Below are positions 1 to 7,172 of a stretch of 10,334 nt of DNA, one piece after another. The notes beneath the pieces are model-generated. The model had not been told where the DNA came from. It did no database searches and worked only from the letters and a program-made list of their open reading frames with translations. The position numbers were made by a program, and so were the translations under genes. Source of the DNA: Ignavibacteria bacterium. Lineage in GTDB: Bacteria; Bacteroidota; Ignavibacteria; UBA10030; UBA6906. The stretch lies in the NCBI GenBank assembly GCA_029859455.1, contig JAOUDE010000072.1:1-10334 (forward strand), written 5' to 3'. The stretch's first letter is position 1. Each line of letters starts with the position of its first letter.

Positions 1-1
1 G

Positions 2-691
2 ATCATCGATGCAACCGCGGACCTCGCCTGCGCCTATAAGATCAACCTGGCGTTTTTCGAGGCTCACGGTGTGAGCGGCTTGAGATCGATGGAACAGGTT
101 CTTCAGAGAATTCCGTCCGGTGTCCTTTCCATCGGCGACGGGAAACGGGGAGATATCGGCAATTCGGCCGCCATGTATGCCAGAGGACTGTTCCGGGATT
201 TCGGTTTCGATGCCGTGACTGTGAGTCCTTATATGGGAGAGGACTCCGTTCTGCCATTCCTGGCCAACAGGTCGAAAGGCGCGTTCGTCCTTGCTCTGAC
301 CTCGAACAAGGGGGCGGCCGACTTCCAGTATCTCCGCTCCGGAAAAAAGAGACTCTACCAGCATGTGGTCGCGCGTGCCGAATCCTGGAACGGAAAGCGG
401 AACTGCGGCCTCGTCGTTGGAGCAACCAAGCCGTCGGAACTGCGCCGGATCAGGACGATGGTTCCGACCATGCCGATTCTGATCCCGGGGATCGGTGCCC
501 AGGGTGGAGACCTTCGTTCCTCCGTGCGGTATGGTTGTACGGCCAAAGGTGATCTTGCGTTGCTGAATGTCGGCCGGACGATCCTCTACGCATCATCAGG
601 AAAGAACTTTGACGCCGCTGCCCGCTCATCCGCTGAGCAGGTTCGGGATGAAATCAACCACCACCGTAAGCTTCGTTTCAAGCGTTCCTAG
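2..691 (+). CDS. pyrF: Orotidine-5'-phosphate decarboxylase, family 2 (C-terminal part, 5' truncated by window edge)
   Basis: This enzyme decarboxylates orotidine 5'-phosphate to UMP, the last step of de novo pyrimidine synthesis, in the cytoplasm. The frame is open from base 2, so 229 residues are visible and the start lies left of the window; family 2 enzymes are usually about 270-310 residues. Seen in the sequence: an early AYKINLAFFE segment matching the family's YKPNLAFFE block (Pro replaced by Ile); the catalytic DxKxxD loop as GDGKRGDIGNS, with the Lys codon at 143-145 and the second Asp at 152-154; AVTVSPYMGEDS; and the phosphate-binding PGIGAQGGD near base 490. The loop has Gly where most members have Ala (DAKRGDI), a mild change. 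All visible catalytic residues are present, so it should be active. A GTG at 71 could open the frame but would remove the N-terminal Lys block, so it is not the start. The next gene begins 50 bases downstream on the same strand and may be co-transcribed. Confidence 0.95.
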   Translation: MIDATADLACAYKINLAFFEAHGVSGLRSMEQVLQRIPSGVLSIGDGKRGDIGNSAAMYARGLFRDFGFDAVTVSPYMGEDSVLPFLANRSKGAFVLALTSNKGAADFQYLRSGKKRLYQHVVARAESWNGKRNCGLVVGATKPSELRRIRTMVPTMPILIPGIGAQGGDLRSSVRYGCTAKGDLALLNVGRTILYASSGKNFDAAARSSAEQVRDEINHHRKLRFKRS

Positions 692-741
692 CAACATTCC
701 CGCTCCCGCCTGTATCTGTCTCACAAATGACAGGCGGCAAC

Positions 742-2193
742 ATGTCACCTCACACCGTTTCAGAATCAATCTTCAGGGAAATGTGGCTGGCACGTTTCTT
801 CGAGTGGACACCCCTCTACACGAACGACAACGCTCGGGTCAAGGTCCTCGGCAGTGGCCGGCTGAACAATGATGCCGGCCCTGATATTCTGGACGCGAGG
901 ATTCGCATCGGAGAAACGATATTCCACGGAGATGTGGAATTTCATGTCGAAGCATCCTCCTGGTACGCCCACGGGCACCACCTGGATGAACATTACAACC
1001 GGACGATCCTCCACCTTGTTTTTTTCATTCGTCCGTCGGACCGGCCTGCCTTCACCTTGAGCGGCCGTCAGGTTCCTCTCGTGTTGACCAACCCCTCGTC
1101 CGCTCTCACCGGTCGAAGCTGCGATCCTCATCTCCCCTGCTATGATTTCAACCGGTCTGTCACGCAGGCGACCGTCACCGCCTGGCTTGCCCAGCTTGCA
1201 TGGATCCGGATGGAAAGGAGAGTGCTCCAATTCGGAGAAAGACTGAAGCGGATCGCGATCGAGGAACAACGAGTGGAATATGAGTCGGAAGCAACGGAGA
1301 GGACCCGGGGCTCAGATACCCCGGATGGTGAGGTATTGTGGGAGCAGCTTCTCTATGAAGGATTGATGGAGGCGGCAGGATATGAGAAGAACCGAAAGCC
1401 ATTCCTTGATCTCGCCCGGTCGGTACGGATCCCGATGCTGAGAAGAATCGGCTTTTCCGATTCGGAAGGAGTCATGGCACTCCTCTTCGGTGCAGCGGGC
1501 CTCCTCCCGCCGTCCCGCACGGTAGCCGATCCGGAGAGCCGGGCCTACCTCCACCGGCTCCTGCGTCGATGGAGAATACTCCGTCGATCGTACCGCGGAC
1601 CGCTGCTTCATGCCGGAGACTGGTTGTTCTTTCGTCTCCGACCCGCGAATTTTCCGACTGCACGACTCGCGGCAATCTGTTTTCTCCTCCCCCAATTGTT
1701 CGGAAACCGGGGATTCCGCGGGATGGTGTCCCTTCTTGCCAGAGGCAACTATCCCGCCAGGGAAACGCTGCGAAAATTCGATCGCGTGCTGACGGCTCGT
1801 CCTGATTCCTACTGGAGAACGCACTTCAGGTTCGGACCGCCAACGGTCGCTCCTGTGTACATGCCGGGACGTGCGCGCAGGCTCGACATGATCGCCAATG
1901 TGCTGCTGCCGGTGATGATCCTCTACGGACGAACGTTCCGTCTTCCGCTTGTGGAGGCAAGGGCATTCGACCTGTTCTCGCTCATGCCCTCCCTTCAGAA
2001 CAACCGGATTACCAGAATAATGGAGACCGAACTGCCCGGGAACCTGCAACTCCGTTCCGCGTCCCTGCAACAGGGCGCGATTCAACTCTCGCAGGAGTAC
2101 TGCAGCAGGGGTCGTTGCGGCCAGTGTGCCATCGGTCGGTCTGTAGGCCTGTGGGGCCTGAGCTCCGACCGGGATACCCCCGGGCTCCGGTAA
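742..2193 (+). CDS. DUF2851 family protein
   Basis: This is a member of DUF2851, a family of unknown function found widely in the Bacteroidota/Chlorobi group. The diagnostic N-terminal block runs from GSGRLNNDAGPDILDAR through GDVEFHVEASSWYAHGHH to DEHYNRTILHLVFF (about residues 37-95 from the 742 start). RLRPANFPTARLA lies near residue 300, and the terminal Cys cluster CSRGRCGQCAIG near residues 454-465. There is no signal peptide or clear membrane segment, so it is probably cytoplasmic. I chose the ATG at 742 because AGGCGG (732-737) sits 4 bases before it; the in-frame ATG at 727 would add five residues and has no visible ribosome-binding site. The gene follows pyrF on the same strand and ends 4 bases from the stop of the convergent gene. 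Several conserved acidic and His residues plus Cys hint at metal binding, but no activity can be assigned. The family call is confident; function is unknown. Confidence 0.9.
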   Translation: MSPHTVSESIFREMWLARFFEWTPLYTNDNARVKVLGSGRLNNDAGPDILDARIRIGETIFHGDVEFHVEASSWYAHGHHLDEHYNRTILHLVFFIRPSDRPAFTLSGRQVPLVLTNPSSALTGRSCDPHLPCYDFNRSVTQATVTAWLAQLAWIRMERRVLQFGERLKRIAIEEQRVEYESEATERTRGSDTPDGEVLWEQLLYEGLMEAAGYEKNRKPFLDLARSVRIPMLRRIGFSDSEGVMALLFGAAGLLPPSRTVADPESRAYLHRLLRRWRILRRSYRGPLLHAGDWLFFRLRPANFPTARLAAICFLLPQLFGNRGFRGMVSLLARGNYPARETLRKFDRVLTARPDSYWRTHFRFGPPTVAPVYMPGRARRLDMIANVLLPVMILYGRTFRLPLVEARAFDLFSLMPSLQNNRITRIMETELPGNLQLRSASLQQGAIQLSQEYCSRGRCGQCAIGRSVGLWGLSSDRDTPGLR

Positions 2194-2197
2194 ATCC

Positions 2198-5100
2198 CTA
2201 CTCGTGGATCGGCAGTGATTGTCCCTCGATCCATGGCGCCCCAGCTGCCTGGAGCTCCCATTCCATCGCCGGGATCCTGTTCTTCAGAATGTCGTGCACA
2301 TCGATCGAAAGTGCGGTGAATTGATCCCGCGCGATATCCAGGCTCCGCCTGTGCATCGGTGTCGGGCCGTATGTCGACAACATCGTCCCGGTGATCGCAG
2401 CACCGAACCGGTCTCCGATGGTGGGCTCCGTCTTTTCCCCCACCTCACCCTTCGGTTTGCTCCCGCCCAGCTGCTCGTCCAGTTTCATCAGGTCGGTCTG
2501 CAGCGCATGCAGCCTGGCATCAAGGTCTCCCGGCCCGATCGTTGCTCTTGAGAGCGCGGTCCGCATCGCTTTCAGTCTGGCAAGACCGTTCTGCAATTCC
2601 AGTGAGAGAGCGGAGTTTCGCTTATCGAAATCCGACAGCTCTTTCCAGAACGATGCTACTTCTTCAGGGGTCGCGGACGGAAGCGAACCCTCGCGGAGTC
2701 TGGTCACTTCGAACGGTGAGGGACCAGCAAGACCGGTGACCACACCGTCGACCTGTTTCGAGAGTGCAACAGTGTAGCGCCCCGGTTCGACCATCATCCC
2801 TTCCGGCTCGTCGTCCGGATCCTCGATCGGCCTGGCATTCAACCGGACGGCATCAGTCGGGGGCAGTCTGAGATCCCAGGTGATCCGGTGGAATCCCTCC
2901 GCGGTCGAACCCTGAAGCCGCCGCACGACGTTGCCGGCCTCGTCACGAACGGTGATCCAGATCGCGGGCGGCTGTTCCCTCGCCTCGGATTCAAGCAGAT
3001 CCCAGCCCGGGAAACCGACGGCCTTCCCTTCCTTGAGTTTCTTCTTTTCCTCTTTTTGACGAACCTCTTTCCTGGTGGTCAGTCCTTCTCTCAGGAAGTA
3101 AGTGAATGTTGCACCAAACTCAGGGTTGGGCGCCGTAAAGTATGCATCACCCTGGGAGGCCTTCGGACTGAATCCCAGGTGCGGGCGTTCTATGTACCAC
3201 CACGCCTTCCCCGGCGTGAAGATCGCCGCTTCACGGTTCATCACCGAATCACTCAGTTGACGCAGAAACGCGTAGTCATCCAGCACATAGAAGCCTCTGC
3301 CGAACGAGGCCGCAACGAGATCATTCTCTCTCCGCTGAATCGCCAGATCGCGGAATGAGATCGTCGGCAGCCCGCCGGACATCTTCGTCCACTTCTGCCC
3401 GGCATCGAGCGACACATAGACGCCGAACTCTGTTGCAAGGAACAAAAGCTCCGGCTTCACATGGTCCTGAACGATCCTCCACACGAGCGTCCGCTCCGGA
3501 AGGGTTCCGCTGAGCTTCTTCCAGCTTTTTCCTCTGTCATCACTCACCAGCAGGTAGGGATTCAAATCGCCGAACTTGTGATTGTCGAGAGCGACATAGA
3601 CCCGGTCTGTTTTGAAGAGATCCGCTTTGATGTCATTCACGAACGCAGTCGCGGGAACATCCGGCAATGACCCCGCTTCGACCCTCCTCCAGTTCTTTCC
3701 TCCATCCTCCGTGATCTGAATGAGACCATCGTCCGTGCCCGCATAGATCAGGCCTTCCTGGAGCGGGGATTCTGCAAGCGATGTGATCGTGTTGTAGGTG
3801 GACATCGCGTAGATGTCCCACGGGTTGTCAAAGCTCTGCGTGCTTCCCATGATCGGCAGGGCGATCCGTTCCTGGTTCCGGGTCAGGTCGCCGGAGATCG
3901 CCACCCAGCTGTCACCCCGGTTTTCGGATTTCCAGACACGCTGTGATGCGAACAGGAGATGCGCCGGGTTGTGCGGGCGAACCAGGATCGGTGCGTCCCA
4001 GTTGAACCGCTCATGGTCCTCATAGGCTTCCGGCTGAGGCTGGATATAGACAATCTCACCGGTTCTGCGGTCTGTCCGTACGAGATTCCCCTGCTGCCAT
4101 TCCGAGTACACGATGTCAGGGTTACCCGGTTCCGTGGCAGGCTGGTGTCCGTCACCGAACAACGTAATGAACCAGTCGGCATTGCGGATCCCCTGCAGGT
4201 TGTCGGTCCTCGAAGGGCCGCCGTGCGTATTGTTGTCCTGTGTACCGCCATAGATATAATAGAACGGCTCGCTGTCGTCCACGGCGACTTTGTAGTATTG
4301 CGTAACCGGAAGGTTTGCCACGAACTTCCAGGTCGCTTCTCCGTCAAACGTCTCGTACAGACCGCCGTCTGTGCCGACGAGGATATAATCGGGGTCGGAC
4401 ATCTTCCAGGAGATTGCGTGGTTGTCACCATGCTTGTTCTTTTCGTTCATTCTCCGGAATGTTTTCCCTCCGTTATCGGAGACCTGCATCCGCACATCCA
4501 CGAGGTACAGCTTGTCGAACTGGTGCGGCGAGGCGTAGAGTTCCTGGTAATAATGCGGGCCTGTCGCGCCGGAGACGGTTTCCGACATCTTCTTCCATGA
4601 CGAGCCTCGGTCTTCGGAGCGGAAGACGCCTCCGGTCCTCCGGTCGAGCTCGATCGCCGCATACAGAACATCCGGCTTATGCGGTGAAACAGCGAGACCG
4701 ATTTTGCCGGGGTTCGAGGTGGGAAGTCCGTTGGTCAGTTTCTCCCAGGTTGCACCGCCGTCACTGCTCCGGTGGATTCCCGATCCGGGGCCTCCCCCCA
4801 TGTACGCGGCGACATTCCTGTGGCGTTGCCAGGTTGCGGCGTAGAGGCGATCCGGATTGGTCGGGTCGATTACCACTTCCGTCGCTCCGGTCCATTCTTC
4901 ATCACCGAGGGTCCGATTCCAAGTCGTCCCCCCGTCTGTCGAACGGTAGAGTCCCCGCTCGCCACCCTTGCTCCAGAGCGGACCCTGAGCAGCTACCCAG
5001 ATGACATCCGGGTTTTCGGGATGTATGATGATCCTGGAGATATGCTCGCTTTGTTTCAAGCCGACGTTCTTCCATGACTTCCCCGCGTCGTCGCTCCGGT

Positions 5101-5482
5101 AGACACCATCGCCGTATCCGACATGCCGGCCTCCGACGTTCTCCCCCGTACCAACCCAGATCCTGTTCCTGTTGTGCGGATCGATCGTGACACAGCCGAT
5201 GGAGTAGACAGGCTGTTTGTCGAAAAGCGGCTCCCAGGTTGTGCCGGCATTGGTTGTCCGCCAGACACCGCCCGAGCCGACAGCCACGTACCATAGACTT
5301 TCATCCTCTGGATCGATCGCTATGTCGGCGATCCTGCCTGACATGAACGCAGGGCCGATCGACCGGAACTTGATATCGGCAATCGTTGAATCACCGAACG
5401 GAAAACTCCCCTGGGAGTCTGCCCCCCGGGCCGATAACAGGAGCAACGGAACAAGGATAGCGAAGCGGAAGAGAACTTTCAT
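2198..5482 (-). CDS. Exported BNR/Asp-box beta-propeller protein (sortilin/VPS10-like; often labelled 'glycosyl hydrolase')
   Basis: A 1094-residue exported protein. Residues 1-23 look like a signal peptide (Lys/Arg, hydrophobic LVPLLLL, then ARGADSQ). Residues about 40-740 hold repeated Asp boxes of the S-x-D-x-G-x-T-W type: TTNAGTTW (76), RSDDAGKSW (129), RSTDGGTTW (180), RSSDGGATW (238), RSEDRGSSW (289), VSDNGGKTF (334), KSENRGDSW (518), ITEDGGKNW (590), VSDDRGKSW (646), VSLDAGQKW (690), and a weaker one near 379. This suggests one large or two consecutive propellers, as in VPS10/sortilin N-terminal domains. Residues about 838-910 resemble an Ig-like/FlgD-type strand module (ITVRDEAGNVVRRL to GRYTVAL), and about 940-1075 look helical. 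Asp boxes are structural, so the common 'glycosyl hydrolase' label is not evidence of catalysis. There is no T9SS tail or membrane anchor at the C-terminus (ends PIHE). Start: ATG at 5482 with GGAGG (5491-5495) 8 bases upstream. Likely periplasmic or secreted; the ligand is unknown. Confidence 0.93.
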   Translation of the reverse strand: MKVLFRFAILVPLLLLSARGADSQGSFPFGDSTIADIKFRSIGPAFMSGRIADIAIDPEDESLWYVAVGSGGVWRTTNAGTTWEPLFDKQPVYSIGCVTIDPHNRNRIWVGTGENVGGRHVGYGDGVYRSDDAGKSWKNVGLKQSEHISRIIIHPENPDVIWVAAQGPLWSKGGERGLYRSTDGGTTWNRTLGDEEWTGATEVVIDPTNPDRLYAATWQRHRNVAAYMGGGPGSGIHRSSDGGATWEKLTNGLPTSNPGKIGLAVSPHKPDVLYAAIELDRRTGGVFRSEDRGSSWKKMSETVSGATGPHYYQELYASPHQFDKLYLVDVRMQVSDNGGKTFRRMNEKNKHGDNHAISWKMSDPDYILVGTDGGLYETFDGEATWKFVANLPVTQYYKVAVDDSEPFYYIYGGTQDNNTHGGPSRTDNLQGIRNADWFITLFGDGHQPATEPGNPDIVYSEWQQGNLVRTDRRTGEIVYIQPQPEAYEDHERFNWDAPILVRPHNPAHLLFASQRVWKSENRGDSWVAISGDLTRNQERIALPIMGSTQSFDNPWDIYAMSTYNTITSLAESPLQEGLIYAGTDDGLIQITEDGGKNWRRVEAGSLPDVPATAFVNDIKADLFKTDRVYVALDNHKFGDLNPYLLVSDDRGKSWKKLSGTLPERTLVWRIVQDHVKPELLFLATEFGVYVSLDAGQKWTKMSGGLPTISFRDLAIQRRENDLVAASFGRGFYVLDDYAFLRQLSDSVMNREAAIFTPGKAWWYIERPHLGFSPKASQGDAYFTAPNPEFGATFTYFLREGLTTRKEVRQKEEKKKLKEGKAVGFPGWDLLESEAREQPPAIWITVRDEAGNVVRRLQGSTAEGFHRITWDLRLPPTDAVRLNARPIEDPDDEPEGMMVEPGRYTVALSKQVDGVVTGLAGPSPFEVTRLREGSLPSATPEEVASFWKELSDFDKRNSALSLELQNGLARLKAMRTALSRATIGPGDLDARLHALQTDLMKLDEQLGGSKPKGEVGEKTEPTIGDRFGAAITGTMLSTYGPTPMHRRSLDIARDQFTALSIDVHDILKNRIPAMEWELQAAGAPWIEGQSLPIHE

Positions 5483-5522
5483 ACAGGATGCCTCCAGAAG
5501 GAATCGGTTTGATGAAGTGCGA

Positions 5523-5534
5523 CAGTCCGGACTG
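5523..5534. repeat. 12-base perfect palindrome, candidate operator
   Basis: CAGTCCGGACTG reads the same on both strands. It begins 28 bases upstream of the ribosome-binding site of the minus-strand propeller gene. The octamer GACAGTCC overlapping its left half (5521-5528) recurs at 5587-5594 inside a second palindrome. It could bind a dimeric regulator or form a small leader hairpin; the sequence alone cannot tell. Confidence 0.4.
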
Positions 5535-5568
5535 AATTGCAGAAACAGCGGATCGGTGGATAATGAAC

Positions 5569-5602
5569 AAAAAAAAACTAAGCCGGGACAGTCCCCCGGT
5601 TA
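5569..5602 (-). terminator. Intrinsic-terminator-like hairpin with T9 tract
   Basis: On the minus strand the sequence reads TAACCGGG, loop GGACTGT, then CCCGGcTTA (one bulged C), followed by G and nine T residues (5577-5569). This is an 8-base-pair stem directly followed by a T tract, the usual form of a Rho-independent terminator. It lies about 87 bases upstream of the minus-strand propeller gene and points towards it. It could block read-through or act as an attenuator in that gene's leader. The plus strand has an A tract before the stem and no strong T tract after it, so it should work only on the minus strand. Confidence 0.45.
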
Positions 5603-5678
5603 TTTGGTCCATTCCTGTGTTGATATTGCTTTTCCCCCCTATTCTCAGTAAGGTTTTGATGATACTTACGGAGGAAAC

Positions 5679-7052
5679 ATGAAAACGGCACTCGCTTTCG
5701 CCCTGCTGCTGGCCGGAACAACATCATCTATACAGGCCCAGGAATCGTACAATGTGGTTCAAATCGGCCGGATCTGGTTCGACGGACTCAGTTTCGGTGC
5801 GGATACGGCAGGCGGATCCGACTGCTGGGGGTATACGGCCCCTGACGGGACCGAATACGCGATTGTCGGAACGGTAACCGGAATTGCATTCGTGAATGCC
5901 GCGACTATGGAGGTCGTCGATGAAATACAGGGACCGACCAATGGTGATTTCCCCTGGAAGCACCGGGACATCAAGACGTACCGTCATTATGCCTATGCGG
6001 TCGGTGAAATGACCGGCACGAATGCGGGACTGATGATCATGGACCTGAGCACACTGCCTGACAGTGTTCGCTTTGTACAGGCATATCATCCCGCCGGCGA
6101 TGTTACCTCCCACAATTTCTCAATCGATACGACGATGGGCTACGCCTATATCCTCAAACAGGGATACACCGGTTTCCGCATGGTCAGTCTTGCGGACCCG
6201 GAGAATCCCGTGGAGATGGGAACGGTCACCACACCCAACATCCATGATGTCTACGCACGGAATGACACTGTCTGGGTTGCGGAAGGCTGGAGCCCGACAT
6301 TCTCCATGTACGACGTCAGCAACAAAGCCGCACCTTCGTTGATCCTGCGACATCCAATTCCCGCCGGGGGATACTCGCACAATATCTGGCCGACGGATGA
6401 CGGGCGGTATGCGATTACCACTGAGGAAACAGATTTTAAGACAGTCAAAATCTGGGATGTCTCCGATCCCGGAAACGTCACGCTGGTCGGCGAGTATCTT
6501 GGATCGAGCAACCTCGCTCACAATGTGCATGTCAAAGGGGACCTTGTCTACATTTCACATTATGAGGCAGGCGTTACGGTTGTGGATATCTCAGACCCCG
6601 CCAACCCTGTAGAGGTCGCCGCGTTCGACACATTCCCGCGCGGGGACAATCCGAATTTCCGCGGCTGCTGGGGCGCGTATCCGTTCACGCAGAACGGCTA
6701 CTTCTATGCGAGCGATATTGAAGGATACCTGACGGTCCTGCAGCTCGACAGTGTGTCGACCGGAGTCGGAACCAGCCCGGAACTCCCGGCCGGTTTTTCG
6801 CTGGAGCAGAACTATCCGAATCCGTTCAATCCCGCGACCAGCATCACGTTCCACCTTGCCGAAGCGGGCTTCGTCGCATTGACGGTCTACGACATTCTGG
6901 GACGCGAAATCGCGACGCTGGTGTCAGAGAACCTTTCTGCGGGCACCTATCGGCGCGAGTGGAACGCGAAAGGGGAGGCGAGCGGAGTGTATCTGTACCG
7001 ATTGCAGGCGGGCAATATGGTTGAATCGCGGAGAATGGTGTTGGCGAGGTAA
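5679..7052 (+). CDS. LVIVD-repeat / choice-of-anchor B family protein with T9SS C-terminal sorting domain
   Basis: A 457-residue secreted protein. Residues 1-20 form a signal peptide (MKTALAFALLLAGTTSSIQA, predicted cut before QE). Residues about 25-355 form a propeller-like domain of the choice-of-anchor B/LVIVD type: DCWGYTAPDGTEYAIVGTVTG (49-69, opening motif), HNFSID (145), SHNIW (233), AHNVHVKGDLVYISHYEAG (280-298), and the LVIVD-like strands VKIWDVSDPGN and VTVVDISDPANPVEV. Conserved His residues recur in the HN motifs. Residues about 368-457 are a type A T9SS sorting domain: NYPNPFNPATSITF, then VYDILGREIATLV, GTYRREWNAKGEASGVYLYRL and a basic end. In known T9SS cargo this tail directs export across the outer membrane and is often removed, with the protein released or attached to the cell surface. 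Start: GGAGG (5670-5674) lies 4 bases before the ATG. Neighbouring genes suggest no partner. The role is unknown; this family shows no recognisable enzyme motif. Confidence 0.93.
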   Translation: MKTALAFALLLAGTTSSIQAQESYNVVQIGRIWFDGLSFGADTAGGSDCWGYTAPDGTEYAIVGTVTGIAFVNAATMEVVDEIQGPTNGDFPWKHRDIKTYRHYAYAVGEMTGTNAGLMIMDLSTLPDSVRFVQAYHPAGDVTSHNFSIDTTMGYAYILKQGYTGFRMVSLADPENPVEMGTVTTPNIHDVYARNDTVWVAEGWSPTFSMYDVSNKAAPSLILRHPIPAGGYSHNIWPTDDGRYAITTEETDFKTVKIWDVSDPGNVTLVGEYLGSSNLAHNVHVKGDLVYISHYEAGVTVVDISDPANPVEVAAFDTFPRGDNPNFRGCWGAYPFTQNGYFYASDIEGYLTVLQLDSVSTGVGTSPELPAGFSLEQNYPNPFNPATSITFHLAEAGFVALTVYDILGREIATLVSENLSAGTYRREWNAKGEASGVYLYRLQAGNMVESRRMVLAR

Positions 7053-7061
7053 ACGGCGGGA

Positions 7062-7117
7062 AGAAGACAGGAGTCAGAAGACAGAGGTCAGAAGACAGAG
7101 TTCAGGGGCCAGAACCC
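7062..7117. repeat. 14-base tandem repeat, three good units plus one degenerate
   Basis: Units are AGAAGACAGGAGTC (7062-7075), AGAAGACAGAGGTC (7076-7089), AGAAGACAGAGTTC (7090-7103) and a decayed AGGGGCCAGAACCC (7104-7117). The array begins 9 bases after the stop of the T9SS cargo gene, inside the 120-base convergent spacer 7053-7172. There is no coding potential and no dyad symmetry. I recall AGAAGACAG/AGTCAG-type arrays downstream of genes in related genomes, but that is memory, not a search result. Confidence 0.8.
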
Positions 7118-7136
7118 GGAATCCATTCAAAACCAC

Positions 7137-7160
7137 CAAATGACCCGATGATCAAATGAC
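7137..7160. repeat. 8-base tandem repeat (CAAATGAC-type), three units
   Basis: Units in exact 8-base register are CAAATGAC (7137-7144), CCGATGAT (7145-7152) and CAAATGAC (7153-7160). It lies 20 bases after the 14-base array, separate in both sequence and period, and ends 12 bases before the stop codon of the minus-strand gene. Read on the minus strand it is GTCATTTG/ATCATCGG. No terminator hairpin for either convergent gene was found in 7053-7172, so these repeats are all this spacer holds. Confidence 0.65.
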
Positions 7161-7172
7161 AAAATTTCTCCT

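Larger units (their letters stand above)
5483..5678. promoter_or_regulatory. Divergent intergenic control region
   Basis: These 196 bases lie between two divergently transcribed genes for exported proteins, so promoters for both should be here. I see no convincing sigma-70 pair for either. For the plus gene there is a weak Bacteroidota-like candidate: ATTG at 5625-5628 and TAAGGTTTTG at 5649-5658 (compare TAnnTTTG), which would leave a very short leader; TTGATA at 5620 and TATTCT at 5640 are only 14 bases apart. For the minus gene nothing stands out. The region also holds a 12-base palindrome, a hairpin and an A9/T9 tract, listed separately. Regulation is inferred from position only. Confidence 0.5.

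Noticed and set aside
567..872. Plus-strand open frame bridging pyrF and the DUF2851 gene
   Set aside because: It overlaps the ends of both well-supported genes in another frame and has no recognisable motif.
1312..2085. 257-codon minus-strand open frame opposite the DUF2851 gene
   Set aside because: The sense strand has the DUF2851 signature; the antisense product is low-complexity and charged with no domain, so it is a shadow.
3959..4600. Long plus-strand open frame opposite the propeller gene, and another at 4315-5004
   Set aside because: Both are antisense to a gene with clear Asp-box repeats, have compositions rich in Arg/Val or Arg/Ser typical of reverse-frame shadows in GC-rich DNA, and lack ribosome-binding sites and recognisable motifs.
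2198..5482. Calling the propeller protein a sialidase or glycosyl hydrolase
   Set aside because: Asp boxes are structural and occur in non-enzymatic propellers; I could not identify a sialidase catalytic set.
5620..5645. TTGATA ... TATTCT as a sigma-70 promoter for the T9SS cargo gene
   Set aside because: The gap is only 14 bases instead of about 17, so it is not convincing as a promoter feature of its own.
7062..7160. Treating the repeats as a CRISPR array
   Set aside because: Units are 8 and 14 bases in direct tandem with no spacers between them and no cas genes nearby.
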